Of a stretch of DNA of 64,000 nucleotides, positions 19,200 to 28,542 are shown piece by piece. The notes under the pieces are model-generated. The model was given only the letters and a program-made list of their open reading frames with translations, did no database searches and was not told the origin of the DNA. Made by a program: the position numbers and the translations under genes. The stretch spans positions 253,686 to 317,685 of the forward strand of contig JBMNGN010000002.1 in the NCBI GenBank assembly GCA_050949865.1, in the 5' to 3' direction. Position 1 is the stretch's first letter. Each line of letters begins with the position of its first letter. Source of the DNA: JBMNGN01 sp050949865. Lineage in GTDB: Bacteria; Bacillota; Syntrophomonadia; Syntrophomonadales; Syntrophomonadaceae.

Positions 19200-20800
19200 A
19201 GTTGATTAATAACCAATTACAATCAGCCTTAAAACCGATCCTTAAACACCTTCTTTGCCAGCATTTAATTAAAAGTGCTGCCAGAGGTTTGGCTCTGGCA
19301 GGTATAATTATAGGGTTTATGCTATTGGCAGCTCACTTTTTTCCTTGGGTTTCAGTCTATTACTGGTGTGTAGGAGTATTAGTTTTCATACCAGCTATGA
19401 GTCTTCTGGTTGCTTATCTATTCCGGCCCGGCTGGAAAGAGGCTGCAGTCGCCGCAGATGCCAAAGGTCTGAAGGAAAGGGCGATTACTGCCCTGGAAGC
19501 CCAGGAAGACCCATCAATTATAGCCCGGAAACAAAGAGAAGATGCCCTTTTTTATTTGAAAAAGCTTAATGCAGAATATCCCATGAAGGTTATTTGGCCC
19601 ATTAGAGAACTGCAGATAGCAGCTGGAGCGGTGGTGTTTGCCCTTATCTTAACCATTTGGCCCAATCCAATGTTACCTGAAATTACACGCCAGCAACAAC
19701 TGCAAAAGGAAATCCAGCACTATCAAAAGGAGATAGAGAAACTAAGCCAGGAGTTGGAGAAAAAAGAATTGATAATGCCTGAACCGAAACGACGGGAAAC
19801 TATGGCCTGGCTAGATGAGCTAAACCAGAGACTTTCAGAAACCCGGGATCTGAAGGAATTGTTAAGGCAGCTCTCCATGGCCGAAACCAGCCTGGAGGAA
19901 ATAAAAAAAAGCGGCTTATTGAGCCAGGAACAAATAGATATGATTACCAGGTCTCTTGAGGAATTTGAGCCCACCGGGGAACTGGTAAGCAAGGTGGCTC
20001 AGGGGGATATTGAGGGCAGCCAGGAAGCAGGTGAACAAATCGAGCAGGACCAGGGGAACGAAGTCTCCCAGCTGTCCGATATTTACAGCCAATTGGATGG
20101 CCAAGAACTGGAAAATACCGTCCGGGGAGAAACAGGGGCTGCGCAAATGCTTGGGCGGATAAGCAGCCAGATAGGAATGAATCGGGACATCCGTCAGGCC
20201 TCCCAGATTTTAAGCGATCTCCGGCAGAGCATAACCGGCAGTACACCCACCAGTGACCGCATTGCTCAGGGCAATATTCCCGGTACGGCTGTGGAAGGCC
20301 CTGATACCGGCGGCGGTGGGGGAAACCAAGGACAATCAGGTGTCTCTGCAAGTGGTCAGGGAGCCCAGGGCCAGAGTGGTCAGGGCAATAGTCCGGGTTC
20401 AAAAGGTCAGTCAGGGACTGGAAACGGACAGGGTGTAGGAGCCGGAGCTGGAACTGGCCAGGATTCGGGTAACAACCAGGGAACTGGCGCCGCATCTGGG
20501 GGCAGTTACTCCGGAAATAAAGAAGAACCGGTTATGAATATGGGCAGGTATGAGTTGATATATGATCCTGACCACCTGGGTTTGTCGGGAGAAGCTTCAT
20601 ATGTTCAGGGACAGCCGGGCGAAGGCTATCAAGAAACCCTGCAGCTGTCTGATTCAGGTACCCTCAACCAGTCGCTTCGCCCCTACCGCGAGGTTATAGG
20701 CCATTACAGCCGGTTAGCCAGAGAATCGTTAGATCGTACTTCAATCCCGGCCGGAGTTGGTGAAATAGTCAGAGATTATTTTTCTTCCCTGGAGGAATGA
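19196..20800 (+). CDS. membrane protein with coiled coil and Gly/Gln-rich linker
   Basis: 534 residues. Two membrane spans near 30-75 and one near 140-155 are followed by a charged coiled-coil stretch (about 165-260; QQQLQKEIQHYQKEIEKLSQ). A low-complexity linker rich in Gly, Gln, Ser and Asn spans about 370-450, and the C-terminus is conserved-looking (YELIYDPDHLG, then REVIGHYSRLARESLDRTS). The layout resembles DUF4175-like or large BatB-associated proteins, but I do not assign a family. ATGA overlap with the permease gene and a 16-base gap to the MoxR gene place it firmly in the operon. Confidence 0.65.
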   Translation: MKLINNQLQSALKPILKHLLCQHLIKSAARGLALAGIIIGFMLLAAHFFPWVSVYYWCVGVLVFIPAMSLLVAYLFRPGWKEAAVAADAKGLKERAITALEAQEDPSIIARKQREDALFYLKKLNAEYPMKVIWPIRELQIAAGAVVFALILTIWPNPMLPEITRQQQLQKEIQHYQKEIEKLSQELEKKELIMPEPKRRETMAWLDELNQRLSETRDLKELLRQLSMAETSLEEIKKSGLLSQEQIDMITRSLEEFEPTGELVSKVAQGDIEGSQEAGEQIEQDQGNEVSQLSDIYSQLDGQELENTVRGETGAAQMLGRISSQIGMNRDIRQASQILSDLRQSITGSTPTSDRIAQGNIPGTAVEGPDTGGGGGNQGQSGVSASGQGAQGQSGQGNSPGSKGQSGTGNGQGVGAGAGTGQDSGNNQGTGAASGGSYSGNKEEPVMNMGRYELIYDPDHLGLSGEASYVQGQPGEGYQETLQLSDSGTLNQSLRPYREVIGHYSRLARESLDRTSIPAGVGEIVRDYFSSLEE

Positions 20801-20816
20801 ATAAGGAGGCTAATTA

Positions 20817-21785
20817 ATGGATGCAGAACAATTTTACCGAATATTTCACGAGGTTGAGGACGAAATCGGCCGGGTAATAATTGGGCAGAAAGAAATCATC
20901 CGCCAGAGTCTGATATGCTTATTAGCGGGTGGCAATTTGCTTTTGGAGGGAGTTCCAGGACTGGGTAAGACCTTGCTGGTTAAAACCATTGCTTCTACCC
21001 TGGCACTTCGATTTAGCCGGATACAATTCACTCCGGATCTAATGCCGGCTGACATCATTGGTACCAATATCATTATGCAGAATGACTCCGGTAATAGATA
21101 TTTTGAGTTTCAGCCCGGCCCGGTATTCGCCAATATAATCCTGGCTGACGAAATAAATCGGGCTACTCCCAAAACCCAGAGTGCATTACTGGAAGCCATG
21201 CAGGAGAAGACGGTTACCGCAGCCGGGGAGACCAGGCCCCTGCCGCAGCCATTTTTTGTTCTAGCTACCCAGAATCCCTTAGAGATGGAAGGAACTTACC
21301 CCTTGCCTGAAGCCCAGATGGATCGCTTTCTGTTTAAACTGGTGGTTAAATTCCCGGGTGAGGAACACCTTAGCCAGATATTTACCCTTACCACCGGGAA
21401 AGAAGAATACCAGGTCCGGGAAATTGCAGAAGCAAATACTGTTGAAGGGCTGAAACAATATGCCAAAGGGGTGCTGGTAGCGGATAAGGTTACTAATGCC
21501 GTTTCCCGGCTAATAGTGGCCTCTCATCCTACCAGCGGTACAGCTCCGGATAAGGTTAAAAAATATGTTCGCTATGGGGCTTCCCCTCGAGGCGGGCAGG
21601 CATTAATAGCTGCCGGTAAGGTTAGAGCCTTGATAGATAAGAGATACAACGTTTCTTTGGAAGACATTAAAGAATTAGCCTATCCAGCCTTAAGGCACCG
21701 TATTTTGCTCAACTTTGAAGGGGAGTCGGAAGGGATTATACCGGATGAACTGATTGCTGAATTGCTGGATAAGCTGCTAGATTAG
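20817..21785 (+). CDS. MoxR family AAA+ ATPase
   Basis: 322-residue ATPase. Walker A GVPGLGKT lies at 45-52. Walker B is in NIILADEINRATPKTQSALL, and sensor 1 is in FFVLATQNPLEMEGTYPLPE. The MoxR signature DRFLFKLVVKFPG follows the sensor. MoxR ATPases are chaperones that assemble or activate partners carrying vWA domains. The next genes code for DUF58, BatA-like and double-vWA proteins, the classical arrangement. The ATG start follows AAGGAGG. Confidence 0.95.
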   Translation: MDAEQFYRIFHEVEDEIGRVIIGQKEIIRQSLICLLAGGNLLLEGVPGLGKTLLVKTIASTLALRFSRIQFTPDLMPADIIGTNIIMQNDSGNRYFEFQPGPVFANIILADEINRATPKTQSALLEAMQEKTVTAAGETRPLPQPFFVLATQNPLEMEGTYPLPEAQMDRFLFKLVVKFPGEEHLSQIFTLTTGKEEYQVREIAEANTVEGLKQYAKGVLVADKVTNAVSRLIVASHPTSGTAPDKVKKYVRYGASPRGGQALIAAGKVRALIDKRYNVSLEDIKELAYPALRHRILLNFEGESEGIIPDELIAELLDKLLD

Positions 21786-21835
21786 CCAATGGCGTTTATA
21801 GGCCAATTTTTATGAACCGATAAAAGGAGCAGCCT

Positions 21836-22714
21836 ATGAAGAGGTATTTTGACCGGGAGTTCCTTGCCAGTTTAGAGCGGCTCAGCCTGAATACTAACCG
21901 AATCAAGGCCGGCATAAACAGCGGGGAACGGCGTTCGCCGCATAAAGGTCATTCAGTGGAGTTTGCTGATTTCAGAAATTATGTGGATGGCGACGATACC
22001 CGTTATATTGATTGGAACAGTTATGCCCGTTCTGAGAAGCTGCATGTTAAACTATTTGCCGAGGAACAGGACCTGCTGTTAACCCTTTTTCTGGATATAA
22101 GCAAATCCATGGAATGGGGCCAACCCTCCAAAGACCTTCTGGCCCGCCAGATTGCCGGCGCATTAGGCTATTTAGTATTGACCGGATATGATCGGGTGTC
22201 AATAGCCGCATTCTCCGATGGGCTTAAAGGTTATTTACCACCTCTGCGAGGCCGGGCTGCAGTTAAGCAAATTTGGGGTTTTATTGAAGGCCTGGCCTGC
22301 GGAGGAAAAACGGATTTTGCCAAATCCATGCAGCAGTATGGCCGGTACTGGCGGACCCCCGGAATTTCCTTGGTTTTGACCGATTTCATTAACATAGAGG
22401 ATCTTTTCAAAGGGCTGAATTATTTAGGCTCGCTTAAACAGGAAATCATTCTCCTGCAAATTCTTTCCCCAGACGAAACCGATCCCAGTTATTATGGGGA
22501 TTGGCGGTTAATCGATTGCGAAACCGGAAATAAAAAAGAAGTTACCATTAATACCGCCATACTCAATCGTTATCGTAAGCAACTCAAAAGCTTAACTGAT
22601 GAAACTAAAAGGTTTTGCAGCCAACGCCAGATTTATTACGCCCAGATCAGCAGTGAGTCTTGCTTGGAGGATATTATTTTACGGGATATGCCCAGGACCG
22701 GCATTCTCAAGTGA
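21836..22714 (+). CDS. DUF58 domain protein
   Basis: 292 residues beginning with RSPHKGHSVEFADFRNYVDG and DDTRYIDWNSYAR, the DUF58 signature. A degenerate vWA-like fold follows (LTLFLDISKSMEWG, a DxSxS-like metal site). DUF58 proteins are the usual partners of MoxR ATPases. The ATG start follows AAAAGGAGC. There is no membrane segment, so it is probably cytoplasmic or peripheral. Confidence 0.92.
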   Translation: MKRYFDREFLASLERLSLNTNRIKAGINSGERRSPHKGHSVEFADFRNYVDGDDTRYIDWNSYARSEKLHVKLFAEEQDLLLTLFLDISKSMEWGQPSKDLLARQIAGALGYLVLTGYDRVSIAAFSDGLKGYLPPLRGRAAVKQIWGFIEGLACGGKTDFAKSMQQYGRYWRTPGISLVLTDFINIEDLFKGLNYLGSLKQEIILLQILSPDETDPSYYGDWRLIDCETGNKKEVTINTAILNRYRKQLKSLTDETKRFCSQRQIYYAQISSESCLEDIILRDMPRTGILK

Positions 22715-22787
22715 TACCAGGTTTAACAGCGGTTGGCATTAAGGTTGGCTATATCGCAGTGCCAGCTTCCCCTGGGTGGAGGTATTT

Positions 22788-24611
22788 ATGCAGCTATTAA
22801 ATCCTGTAGGTTTATGGTTTTTAATGTCCTTGCCTGTGATAATAGCCCTGTATTTACTTAAACGACGCTACCAGGAGCAAATAGTGTCCAGCAACTACCT
22901 GTGGGAAGTGATCCTGAAGGACATCGAAGCTAATACGCCCTGGCAGCGTTTAAAGAAGAACTGGCTGATGATTCTGCAATTGATCGTGGCATCATTGCTG
23001 ATCTTGGCTATCTGCCGTCCTTTAATCCCCCTTGCCGGTGGCATGGATCGCCATGTTATAGCTGTCCTGGATTGTTCTTCCAGCATGCTGGCCACGGATG
23101 TTAAGCCTACTCGGTTCCAGGAAGCCCAGGAACAGATACAACAGGCCATTGATGGTCTTGGACCCGGTGAATTGATGACCATTATTTCCATGGGAGAGCA
23201 GCCTGATGTCCTGATATCGGCCAGCCGGGACAAGACCCAGTTAAAAAACGCCTTGAAGACTGCTGAGCCTGGATTGGGAAGTGCTGATTTAGAATCAGCT
23301 ATGGCGGTAGCTTCATCAATAGGGGAACAAAAGGCCAATTCAATAATTATTATTTTCAGCGATGGAAATACCAGACCGGTGGAAAGGGAGATCTCCAGTA
23401 CCTGCCCGGTTGAGTTCAGGCAGATTGGTGAGGGCAATGATAATGTGGGGTTTATTACGTTTGCGGCCAGACAACAGCCCCTCGGTACTGCTCTTTTAGC
23501 CAGGGTGCGCAACTATAGCGACCAGGAAATAGCTATTGATATTGAGTTAAGGGTTAATGAACACCTGGTTGACGTTAAACCAGTTGTCTTAAGGCCGGGG
23601 GAAACCAAAGAGCAAATATGGACTGAGCTAGGCAGTATAAAGGGAGTAATTACTGCCGCCATAACCCGCAGGGATAGCTTCAGCCTGGATAATACCGCCG
23701 CCACGGTAGTGGAAGAAACCGGGAACCCCCGGGTATTGCTGGCTACAAAAGGGAATATTTATATGGAAAAAGTTCTATTGCTGTTTAAAGGACTGGAAAC
23801 CTATAAGACTTCCGCCGAAGATTATTCTCCTGATGGGGAAGAATACGGGTTATATATTTATGACGGGTTTATTCCCCCCTCATTACCCCATGGCAATGTG
23901 CTGATTATCAACCCTCCGGATAAAAACCATTTTATAGAGGTGGAAGGCGAATTGGGCCATGCCGAAAACCTCAAGGCGGATCTTAACCATCACCTCATGA
24001 ATTATGTCAATGTTGAGGAGTGGAAGATAGGCCGGAGTAAAAAAATCTCTGCTCCTATCTGGGCCAAAACCCTGGTTGAGTACGGGGATAACCCGCTGCT
24101 GCTGGCTGGGGAACTGGATGGAAGACGGATAGTTGTCCTGCCTTTTGATCTGCATCAATCAAATATTCCCCTTCAGACCTCTTTCCCCATAATGATGAAC
24201 AATATTATCAACTGGTTGCTTCCGGGCATGGAACCTGAAATTATTACCGGAGCCGATAATTGCCTAAAGTTTAATCCGGCCTCAGATACCAAGGAAATCC
24301 AAGTCTGGTTGAATAATGAGAAGCTTGATACTATTAAACCCCCTTTCATCAATGAATACCAGGTTGGGAAACCTGGGGTATATAAATATATCCAGATTAG
24401 CGATGACCGGCAGATTGAAAAACAGGTGGCAGTTAATGCCCTGAATACCCTGGAGTCGGATATTGAGCCTGGAGACTTACCCTGGGATAAAGTCTACACT
24501 GGAGAAGCAGGTTCAAGTCGGCCGGGAAAACAGGAGATATGGAACTGGTTGGTGTGGTTGGCTTTAGTTTTTCTGGTCATAGAATGGGAGGTGTATCGGC
24601 GTGAGTATTAA
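22788..24611 (+). CDS. BatA-like vWA membrane protein
   Basis: 607 residues. The N-terminal BatA-type segment has membrane spans at about 4-22 and 55-77 (LLNPVGLWFLMSLPVIIALY; PWQRLKKNWLMILQLIV). A vWA domain at about 85-250 has the metal site DCSSSM. The rest is beta-rich up to a C-terminal span (WNWLVWLALVFLVIEWEVY). ATG 22788 is preceded by GGAGG; the GTG four codons earlier overlaps that site. It overlaps the next gene by 11 bases. Confidence 0.85.
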   Translation: MQLLNPVGLWFLMSLPVIIALYLLKRRYQEQIVSSNYLWEVILKDIEANTPWQRLKKNWLMILQLIVASLLILAICRPLIPLAGGMDRHVIAVLDCSSSMLATDVKPTRFQEAQEQIQQAIDGLGPGELMTIISMGEQPDVLISASRDKTQLKNALKTAEPGLGSADLESAMAVASSIGEQKANSIIIIFSDGNTRPVEREISSTCPVEFRQIGEGNDNVGFITFAARQQPLGTALLARVRNYSDQEIAIDIELRVNEHLVDVKPVVLRPGETKEQIWTELGSIKGVITAAITRRDSFSLDNTAATVVEETGNPRVLLATKGNIYMEKVLLLFKGLETYKTSAEDYSPDGEEYGLYIYDGFIPPSLPHGNVLIINPPDKNHFIEVEGELGHAENLKADLNHHLMNYVNVEEWKIGRSKKISAPIWAKTLVEYGDNPLLLAGELDGRRIVVLPFDLHQSNIPLQTSFPIMMNNIINWLLPGMEPEIITGADNCLKFNPASDTKEIQVWLNNEKLDTIKPPFINEYQVGKPGVYKYIQISDDRQIEKQVAVNALNTLESDIEPGDLPWDKVYTGEAGSSRPGKQEIWNWLVWLALVFLVIEWEVYRREY

Positions 24612-27411
24612 TTTCAGCGACCCTTATGCCCTTATTCTTATACCTATAGTCTGGTTTCCAGTCTGCTTATGGTACAAGGCATCCCATTACCATGCCCTGC
24701 GCAAAAAAATCGTTCTCCTAGCCAGGCTTATTATTTTATTACTGCTGGTTCTTGCTCTGGCCGGAGCTGAGTTGAGGTTCACGGTAGACCAGCAAAGTGT
24801 GGTTTTTGTGGTGGATGTATCTGCTAGCTGCGAAAAAGCCCGGGAAAAGGCAGAAGATTTTATTAAAGAAGCTTTGAAACATAAAGAAGTTGAAGAGCAG
24901 GCTGCTATTGTAGTGTTCGGAGAAAACGCCAGGGTGGAGCAGCCCATGCTTGATAACCTGCAGTTTAACCGAATTGAGACGGTTATCGGGCGCCAGCAGA
25001 CCAATATCGAGAATAGCATTATATTGGGAAGCGGTTTATTGCCTGACGGGTTAAGGAAAAGAATAGTTTTGTTATCCGACGGAAACGAGAATTGCGGAGA
25101 TGCCTGGCAGGAAACGGGCGGGCTGGCCAGGAAGAATATCCGGTTGGACGTGGTCCCCCTTGAAGTCAAAGATGGCCCGGATATTAGGATTGACAGCCTG
25201 CAGGTACCCCAAAAGCTATATGCCAAGGAGAGATTTTCCATCCAAACCAGGGTTTATAGTAATATAGATACTACAGCAGTTCTGCGTTTTTACCGCGACG
25301 ATCAGGTGATTATAGAGGATACGGTTAATGTAACCAGCGGGGAAAACCTTTTTGTATATTCCTCTGCTATCAGCGAGAGTGGGTTTTATACTTTTAAGGT
25401 TGTAGGTGAAATGGGTTCCCATGACACCGTACCCGAAAACAACCAGGCCGGGGCTTTTACCGTAGTACAGGGGACTCCTAAAGTCCTGGTTGTTGAAGGC
25501 CAGCAGGGAGAAGGAAGATCCATTATAAATGCCATACAATCCTCAGGTATAGAAACCGAACTGACTACCCCGGCTAACCTGCCCCTTACTCCCCAGAAAC
25601 TGAGCGCTTATGGTCTTGTTATCCTGTGCAACGTTCCGGCGGAATCCATACCCAAACAAGCCATGGAAGCAATTCATTCTTCAGTAAGGGATCTGGGAAT
25701 GGGTCTGGTTATGGTTGGAGGGGAGAACAGCTACGGGCCTGGGGGCTATTACCAAACCCCGGTAGAAAAAGCTCTGCCTGTATACATGGATCTGCGCGGC
25801 AAGGCTGAAATCCCCAGCCTGGGATTGGTTTTGGTAATTGATAAATCGGGCAGTATGGGGGAACAGGCAGGAGGATATTCCAAGATAGCATTGGCTAGGG
25901 AAGCTGCCATCCAGGCGACCTCCATTCTGAGCCCTTACGATCAGGTAGGGGTCATAGCTTTTGATTCCTCTGCCGCGTGGGTTGTTGAGACTCAAAAGGT
26001 TGAAGATCTTGAATCTATTCAGGGCAGTATCGCCAGTATTCAAGCCGGGGGCGGGACCAATATATTTCCGGCCCTGCAGGTTGCCTATAGCAGCTTAAAA
26101 GATGTGGAAACCAAGTATAAACACATAATACTCCTGACTGATGGACAGTCAGCTACCTCTGGAGATTACTATTATTTAGCCAAAAGAATGCAGCAGTCAG
26201 GTATTACTATGTCAACGGTAGCCGTCGGTGACGGGGCTGACATATTGTTAATGCAGCAACTGGCTGAATGGGGCGGAGGCAGGTATTATTTCACCAATGA
26301 TGCACAAAATGTTCCCTGGATATTTACCAAAGAAACGATGAAGGCTCTCCGTCATTATCTGGTGGAGGAAGAGTTTTACCCGGGTATCAGCTCCAGCAGC
26401 CCGTTAATTGACGGAATACACGAGGCTCCCCCATTAGAAGGGTATGTAGCAACTACCCCTAAGGGAACCGCCCAGGTGGTTTTGAGCAGTCATCTAAATG
26501 ATCCGGTCCTGGCCGGATGGCAGTACGGGTTAGGACGTTCCGTGGCTTTTACTACGGATAGCGGCGGGAAGTGGTCAGGTAACTGGATAAGATGGCCCGG
26601 GTACAATCAAATCTGGAGCAACATCGTTTCCTGGGTTTTACCCAGGGTGGATGAAAACCATCCTCTATCACTAAGGTCATATATGGATAATAGCCTGGGT
26701 ATCATAGAAGTGGAATCAGTAGATACAGGCAGGGTAGTTCCAACCTTTGCTTCAATAGTAGGTCCAGACCTGGAAAATATGCAAGTTTCATTAGACCCGG
26801 CAGGACCCGGGAAGTATCAAGCCAGGTTTAAGGTATCGGAGCCTGGAGCATATCTGATTAACATCCGCCAAGAGGTGGAAGAGGGCTTCAGGATGATAAA
26901 CGGCGGGTTAATAGTACCCTATTCTTCCGAATACAAGTCACCGGGGACAAATTATCCTTTTCTCGAACAATTAGCCCATTCAACCGGAGGGACAATTATA
27001 GATGATCCGGCCCAGGTGTTTGCTGACAACCTTGCCCCGGTCAAAGGGGCGGTTAAACTATGGCCATGGTTCTTGACTGCTGCATTGTTGCTCTTTTTGG
27101 CTGATATTGCCGCTCGCCGAATAAACTTCAGACTAGACAGCCTGAGCCGGGTATGGCAGAAGAAAACCAGGGAGCCGGAATATCAGGATTCAACCACTTC
27201 AAGGCTTAACCGGAGAAAAAGCGAGCTAAAGGATTGGCAGGATATAAAACATCAAAGATCGGAACCTGCGCCAACGCCAGATTCAACAGGCGGATTATCG
27301 GATAGGCCGGAACCCATCCCATTGGGAAAGGAGTCTAAAGAAGCACCAACTAATGAAGAAACCACCAAGAGGTTGCTGCGCCGGGTGAGCAAAAAAAGTA
27401 ATAATTATTAG
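24601..27411 (+). CDS. large membrane protein with two vWA domains and amidotransferase-like segment
   Basis: 936 residues. Two N-terminal spans (about 8-24 and 37-58) lead into a first vWA-like domain (about 62-200, metal site DVSAS). A GATase1-like segment follows at about 295-400 (KVLVVEGQQGEG, GLVMVGGENSYGPGGYY). A second, complete vWA domain lies at about 408-590 (VLVIDKSGSMGEQ, LLTDGQSATSGDY). A late membrane span (WPWFLTAALLLFLADIAA) and a charged cytoplasmic tail end the protein. The GTG start lies inside the previous gene. It closes the nine-gene block and is a likely MoxR substrate. Confidence 0.85.
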   Translation: MSINFSDPYALILIPIVWFPVCLWYKASHYHALRKKIVLLARLIILLLLVLALAGAELRFTVDQQSVVFVVDVSASCEKAREKAEDFIKEALKHKEVEEQAAIVVFGENARVEQPMLDNLQFNRIETVIGRQQTNIENSIILGSGLLPDGLRKRIVLLSDGNENCGDAWQETGGLARKNIRLDVVPLEVKDGPDIRIDSLQVPQKLYAKERFSIQTRVYSNIDTTAVLRFYRDDQVIIEDTVNVTSGENLFVYSSAISESGFYTFKVVGEMGSHDTVPENNQAGAFTVVQGTPKVLVVEGQQGEGRSIINAIQSSGIETELTTPANLPLTPQKLSAYGLVILCNVPAESIPKQAMEAIHSSVRDLGMGLVMVGGENSYGPGGYYQTPVEKALPVYMDLRGKAEIPSLGLVLVIDKSGSMGEQAGGYSKIALAREAAIQATSILSPYDQVGVIAFDSSAAWVVETQKVEDLESIQGSIASIQAGGGTNIFPALQVAYSSLKDVETKYKHIILLTDGQSATSGDYYYLAKRMQQSGITMSTVAVGDGADILLMQQLAEWGGGRYYFTNDAQNVPWIFTKETMKALRHYLVEEEFYPGISSSSPLIDGIHEAPPLEGYVATTPKGTAQVVLSSHLNDPVLAGWQYGLGRSVAFTTDSGGKWSGNWIRWPGYNQIWSNIVSWVLPRVDENHPLSLRSYMDNSLGIIEVESVDTGRVVPTFASIVGPDLENMQVSLDPAGPGKYQARFKVSEPGAYLINIRQEVEEGFRMINGGLIVPYSSEYKSPGTNYPFLEQLAHSTGGTIIDDPAQVFADNLAPVKGAVKLWPWFLTAALLLFLADIAARRINFRLDSLSRVWQKKTREPEYQDSTTSRLNRRKSELKDWQDIKHQRSEPAPTPDSTGGLSDRPEPIPLGKESKEAPTNEETTKRLLRRVSKKSNNY

Positions 27412-27473
27412 CCGCCAAATTTTACTAGGAAAAAGTTTGGAGATTAAGGATAATTATTAAGAGGAGTTTTTAA

Positions 27474-27479
27474 TATAAT
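27474..27479 (+). promoter_or_regulatory. possible -10 element before the DUF364 leader
   Basis: TATAAT at 27474-27479, about 70 bases before the structured leader. I see no convincing -35 box 16-18 bases upstream, so this is tentative. Confidence 0.3.
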
Positions 27480-27544
27480 CTAGAAACTATAAAACAACTG
27501 AATAGCAATTAAGGAATGTTTTCGAGTCTATTAACCTAAGGCAA

Positions 27545-27645
27545 GTGCTATTGGTTTTTAGACCGATAGGGTATATTTGGAAACGGATATGCCTCCCGGT
27601 GTGGAAAGAAAATGGCCTTATCAGTGTGCAAACCGGGCTAAACAA
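27545..27645 (+). promoter_or_regulatory. riboswitch-like leader, copy 1 (candidate Moco/Tuco riboswitch)
   Basis: A structured, non-coding leader before the DUF364-ABC-TsaA-FmdE operon. Blocks shared with the minus-strand copy at 34692-34785 are CCGATAGGGTATA (27563-27575), TGCCTCCC (27590-27597) and GTGTGGAAAGAAAAT (27599-27613, one difference). CTATTGG (27548-27554) can pair with CCGATAG (27563-27569). CCCGG (27595-27599) pairs with CCGGG (27633-27637); in copy 2 this pair is CCCAG with CTGGG, a compensatory change. The GCCTCCC core and the Mo/W-type genes fit the molybdenum/tungsten cofactor class as I remember it. The class name is inference. Confidence 0.6.
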
Positions 27646-27668
27646 GTTATTGTTTGGCTTTTGTATTT
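27637..27668 (+). terminator. intrinsic terminator, expression platform of leader copy 1
   Basis: GCTAAACAA (27637-27645) pairs with TTGTTTGGC (27650-27658) over nine pairs with one wobble, followed by TTTTGTATTT. The 5' arm shares G27637 with the aptamer pair at 27633-27637, so aptamer folding and termination should influence each other. A second hairpin lies at 27677-27710. Confidence 0.7.
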
Positions 27669-27676
27669 GATATGCA

Positions 27677-27710
27677 AAAGGGTCAGATGTATTTCCACAT
27701 CCGGCCCTTT
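27677..27710 (+). promoter_or_regulatory. second leader hairpin before the DUF364 gene
   Basis: AAAGGG (27677-27682) pairs with CCCTTT (27705-27710), and inside it GATGT (27686-27690) pairs with ACATC (27697-27701). It lies between the riboswitch terminator and the AGGAGGG ribosome site. The minus-strand copy of the leader also has an extra hairpin in this place (34621-34653). Confidence 0.45.
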
Positions 27711-27732
27711 CGATTTGTAAAGGAGGGAAATA

Positions 27733-28473
27733 TTGCAGTTAATTGACGTAAAAGGAGCCTTGAGTCTATTAGCGACCGAAAATCAATTGTCTCTTATGAA
27801 GGTAAAGGTAAATAGCCGTGCTCTATCCTCTCAGGAAGCCATAGGCGATCCGGAGAGAAGAGACTTTCCGCTTCTCAGGGGTAAAGAAGTATTGATTCAA
27901 GCTGAAGTCGAAGGAGGTATTGGCCAGGCTTTCACCAGTGATCCCATTTCTTTTAGCGGTACGGTTAGTGAGTTGTTGAATTGGAAGGTTGAACGATTTG
28001 GAAAGCAGGCTTTGGAGGTTGCGGTCTTAAACGCTTTATGCAATAAGCTTGGGCTTGCCAATAATACCATTCATTGCCTGAACAATGAGCCGGAAGAGTG
28101 TGCAAAAAAAATAAGCAGTTTTTTACTTGAGCAGCACGGTTTGTGTAATGTGGGAATAGTAGGCTATCAACCAGCTATCCTTGAACATTGTGCCCAAGTG
28201 TTCGGAACCCAACGGGTACGTATTACTGATCTTAATCCGGACAACATCGGGCAGGTAAGGTATGGAGTCCAGGTTTGGGATGGATTCAGTGATACTCATA
28301 AACTGATTGATGAGTCAGATGTGTTATTGGTTACCGGCACCATCCTGGTTAATGGGACGCATGAAGAGCTTTTGAGTCAGATTGGAGATAAACCGTATTA
28401 CTTCTATGGAACTACCTGTGCAGGATTGGCTGCTATTAATAAAATGAACCGGTTATGTCCCATGTCTAGGTAA
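27733..28473 (+). CDS. DUF364 domain protein (putative heavy-metal chelation / Rossmann domain)
   Basis: 246 residues. The C-terminal two thirds match DUF364 (NVGIVGYQPAILEHCAQVFG, ITDLNPDNIGQ, LLVTGTILVNGTHEELL, YYFYGTTCAGLAAINK). DUF364 proteins are predicted to bind metals or chelates and often sit beside metal-uptake genes. The TTG start is fixed by AAAGGAGGG. It is the first gene after the riboswitch-like leader and heads the ABC transporter operon. A role in handling molybdate, tungstate or a cofactor is inference from context. Confidence 0.8.
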   Translation: MQLIDVKGALSLLATENQLSLMKVKVNSRALSSQEAIGDPERRDFPLLRGKEVLIQAEVEGGIGQAFTSDPISFSGTVSELLNWKVERFGKQALEVAVLNALCNKLGLANNTIHCLNNEPEECAKKISSFLLEQHGLCNVGIVGYQPAILEHCAQVFGTQRVRITDLNPDNIGQVRYGVQVWDGFSDTHKLIDESDVLLVTGTILVNGTHEELLSQIGDKPYYFYGTTCAGLAAINKMNRLCPMSR

Positions 28474-28542
28474 ATAACTCTCCTTATTGAAGCTGTAACT
28501 GATAGAGGTGGATAATTGTGAACACACGCAAGGGGTCACAAC

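Noticed and set aside
22895..23512. 205-residue minus-strand frame inside the BatA-like gene
   Set aside because: Antisense shadow; the plus-strand vWA protein is strongly supported.
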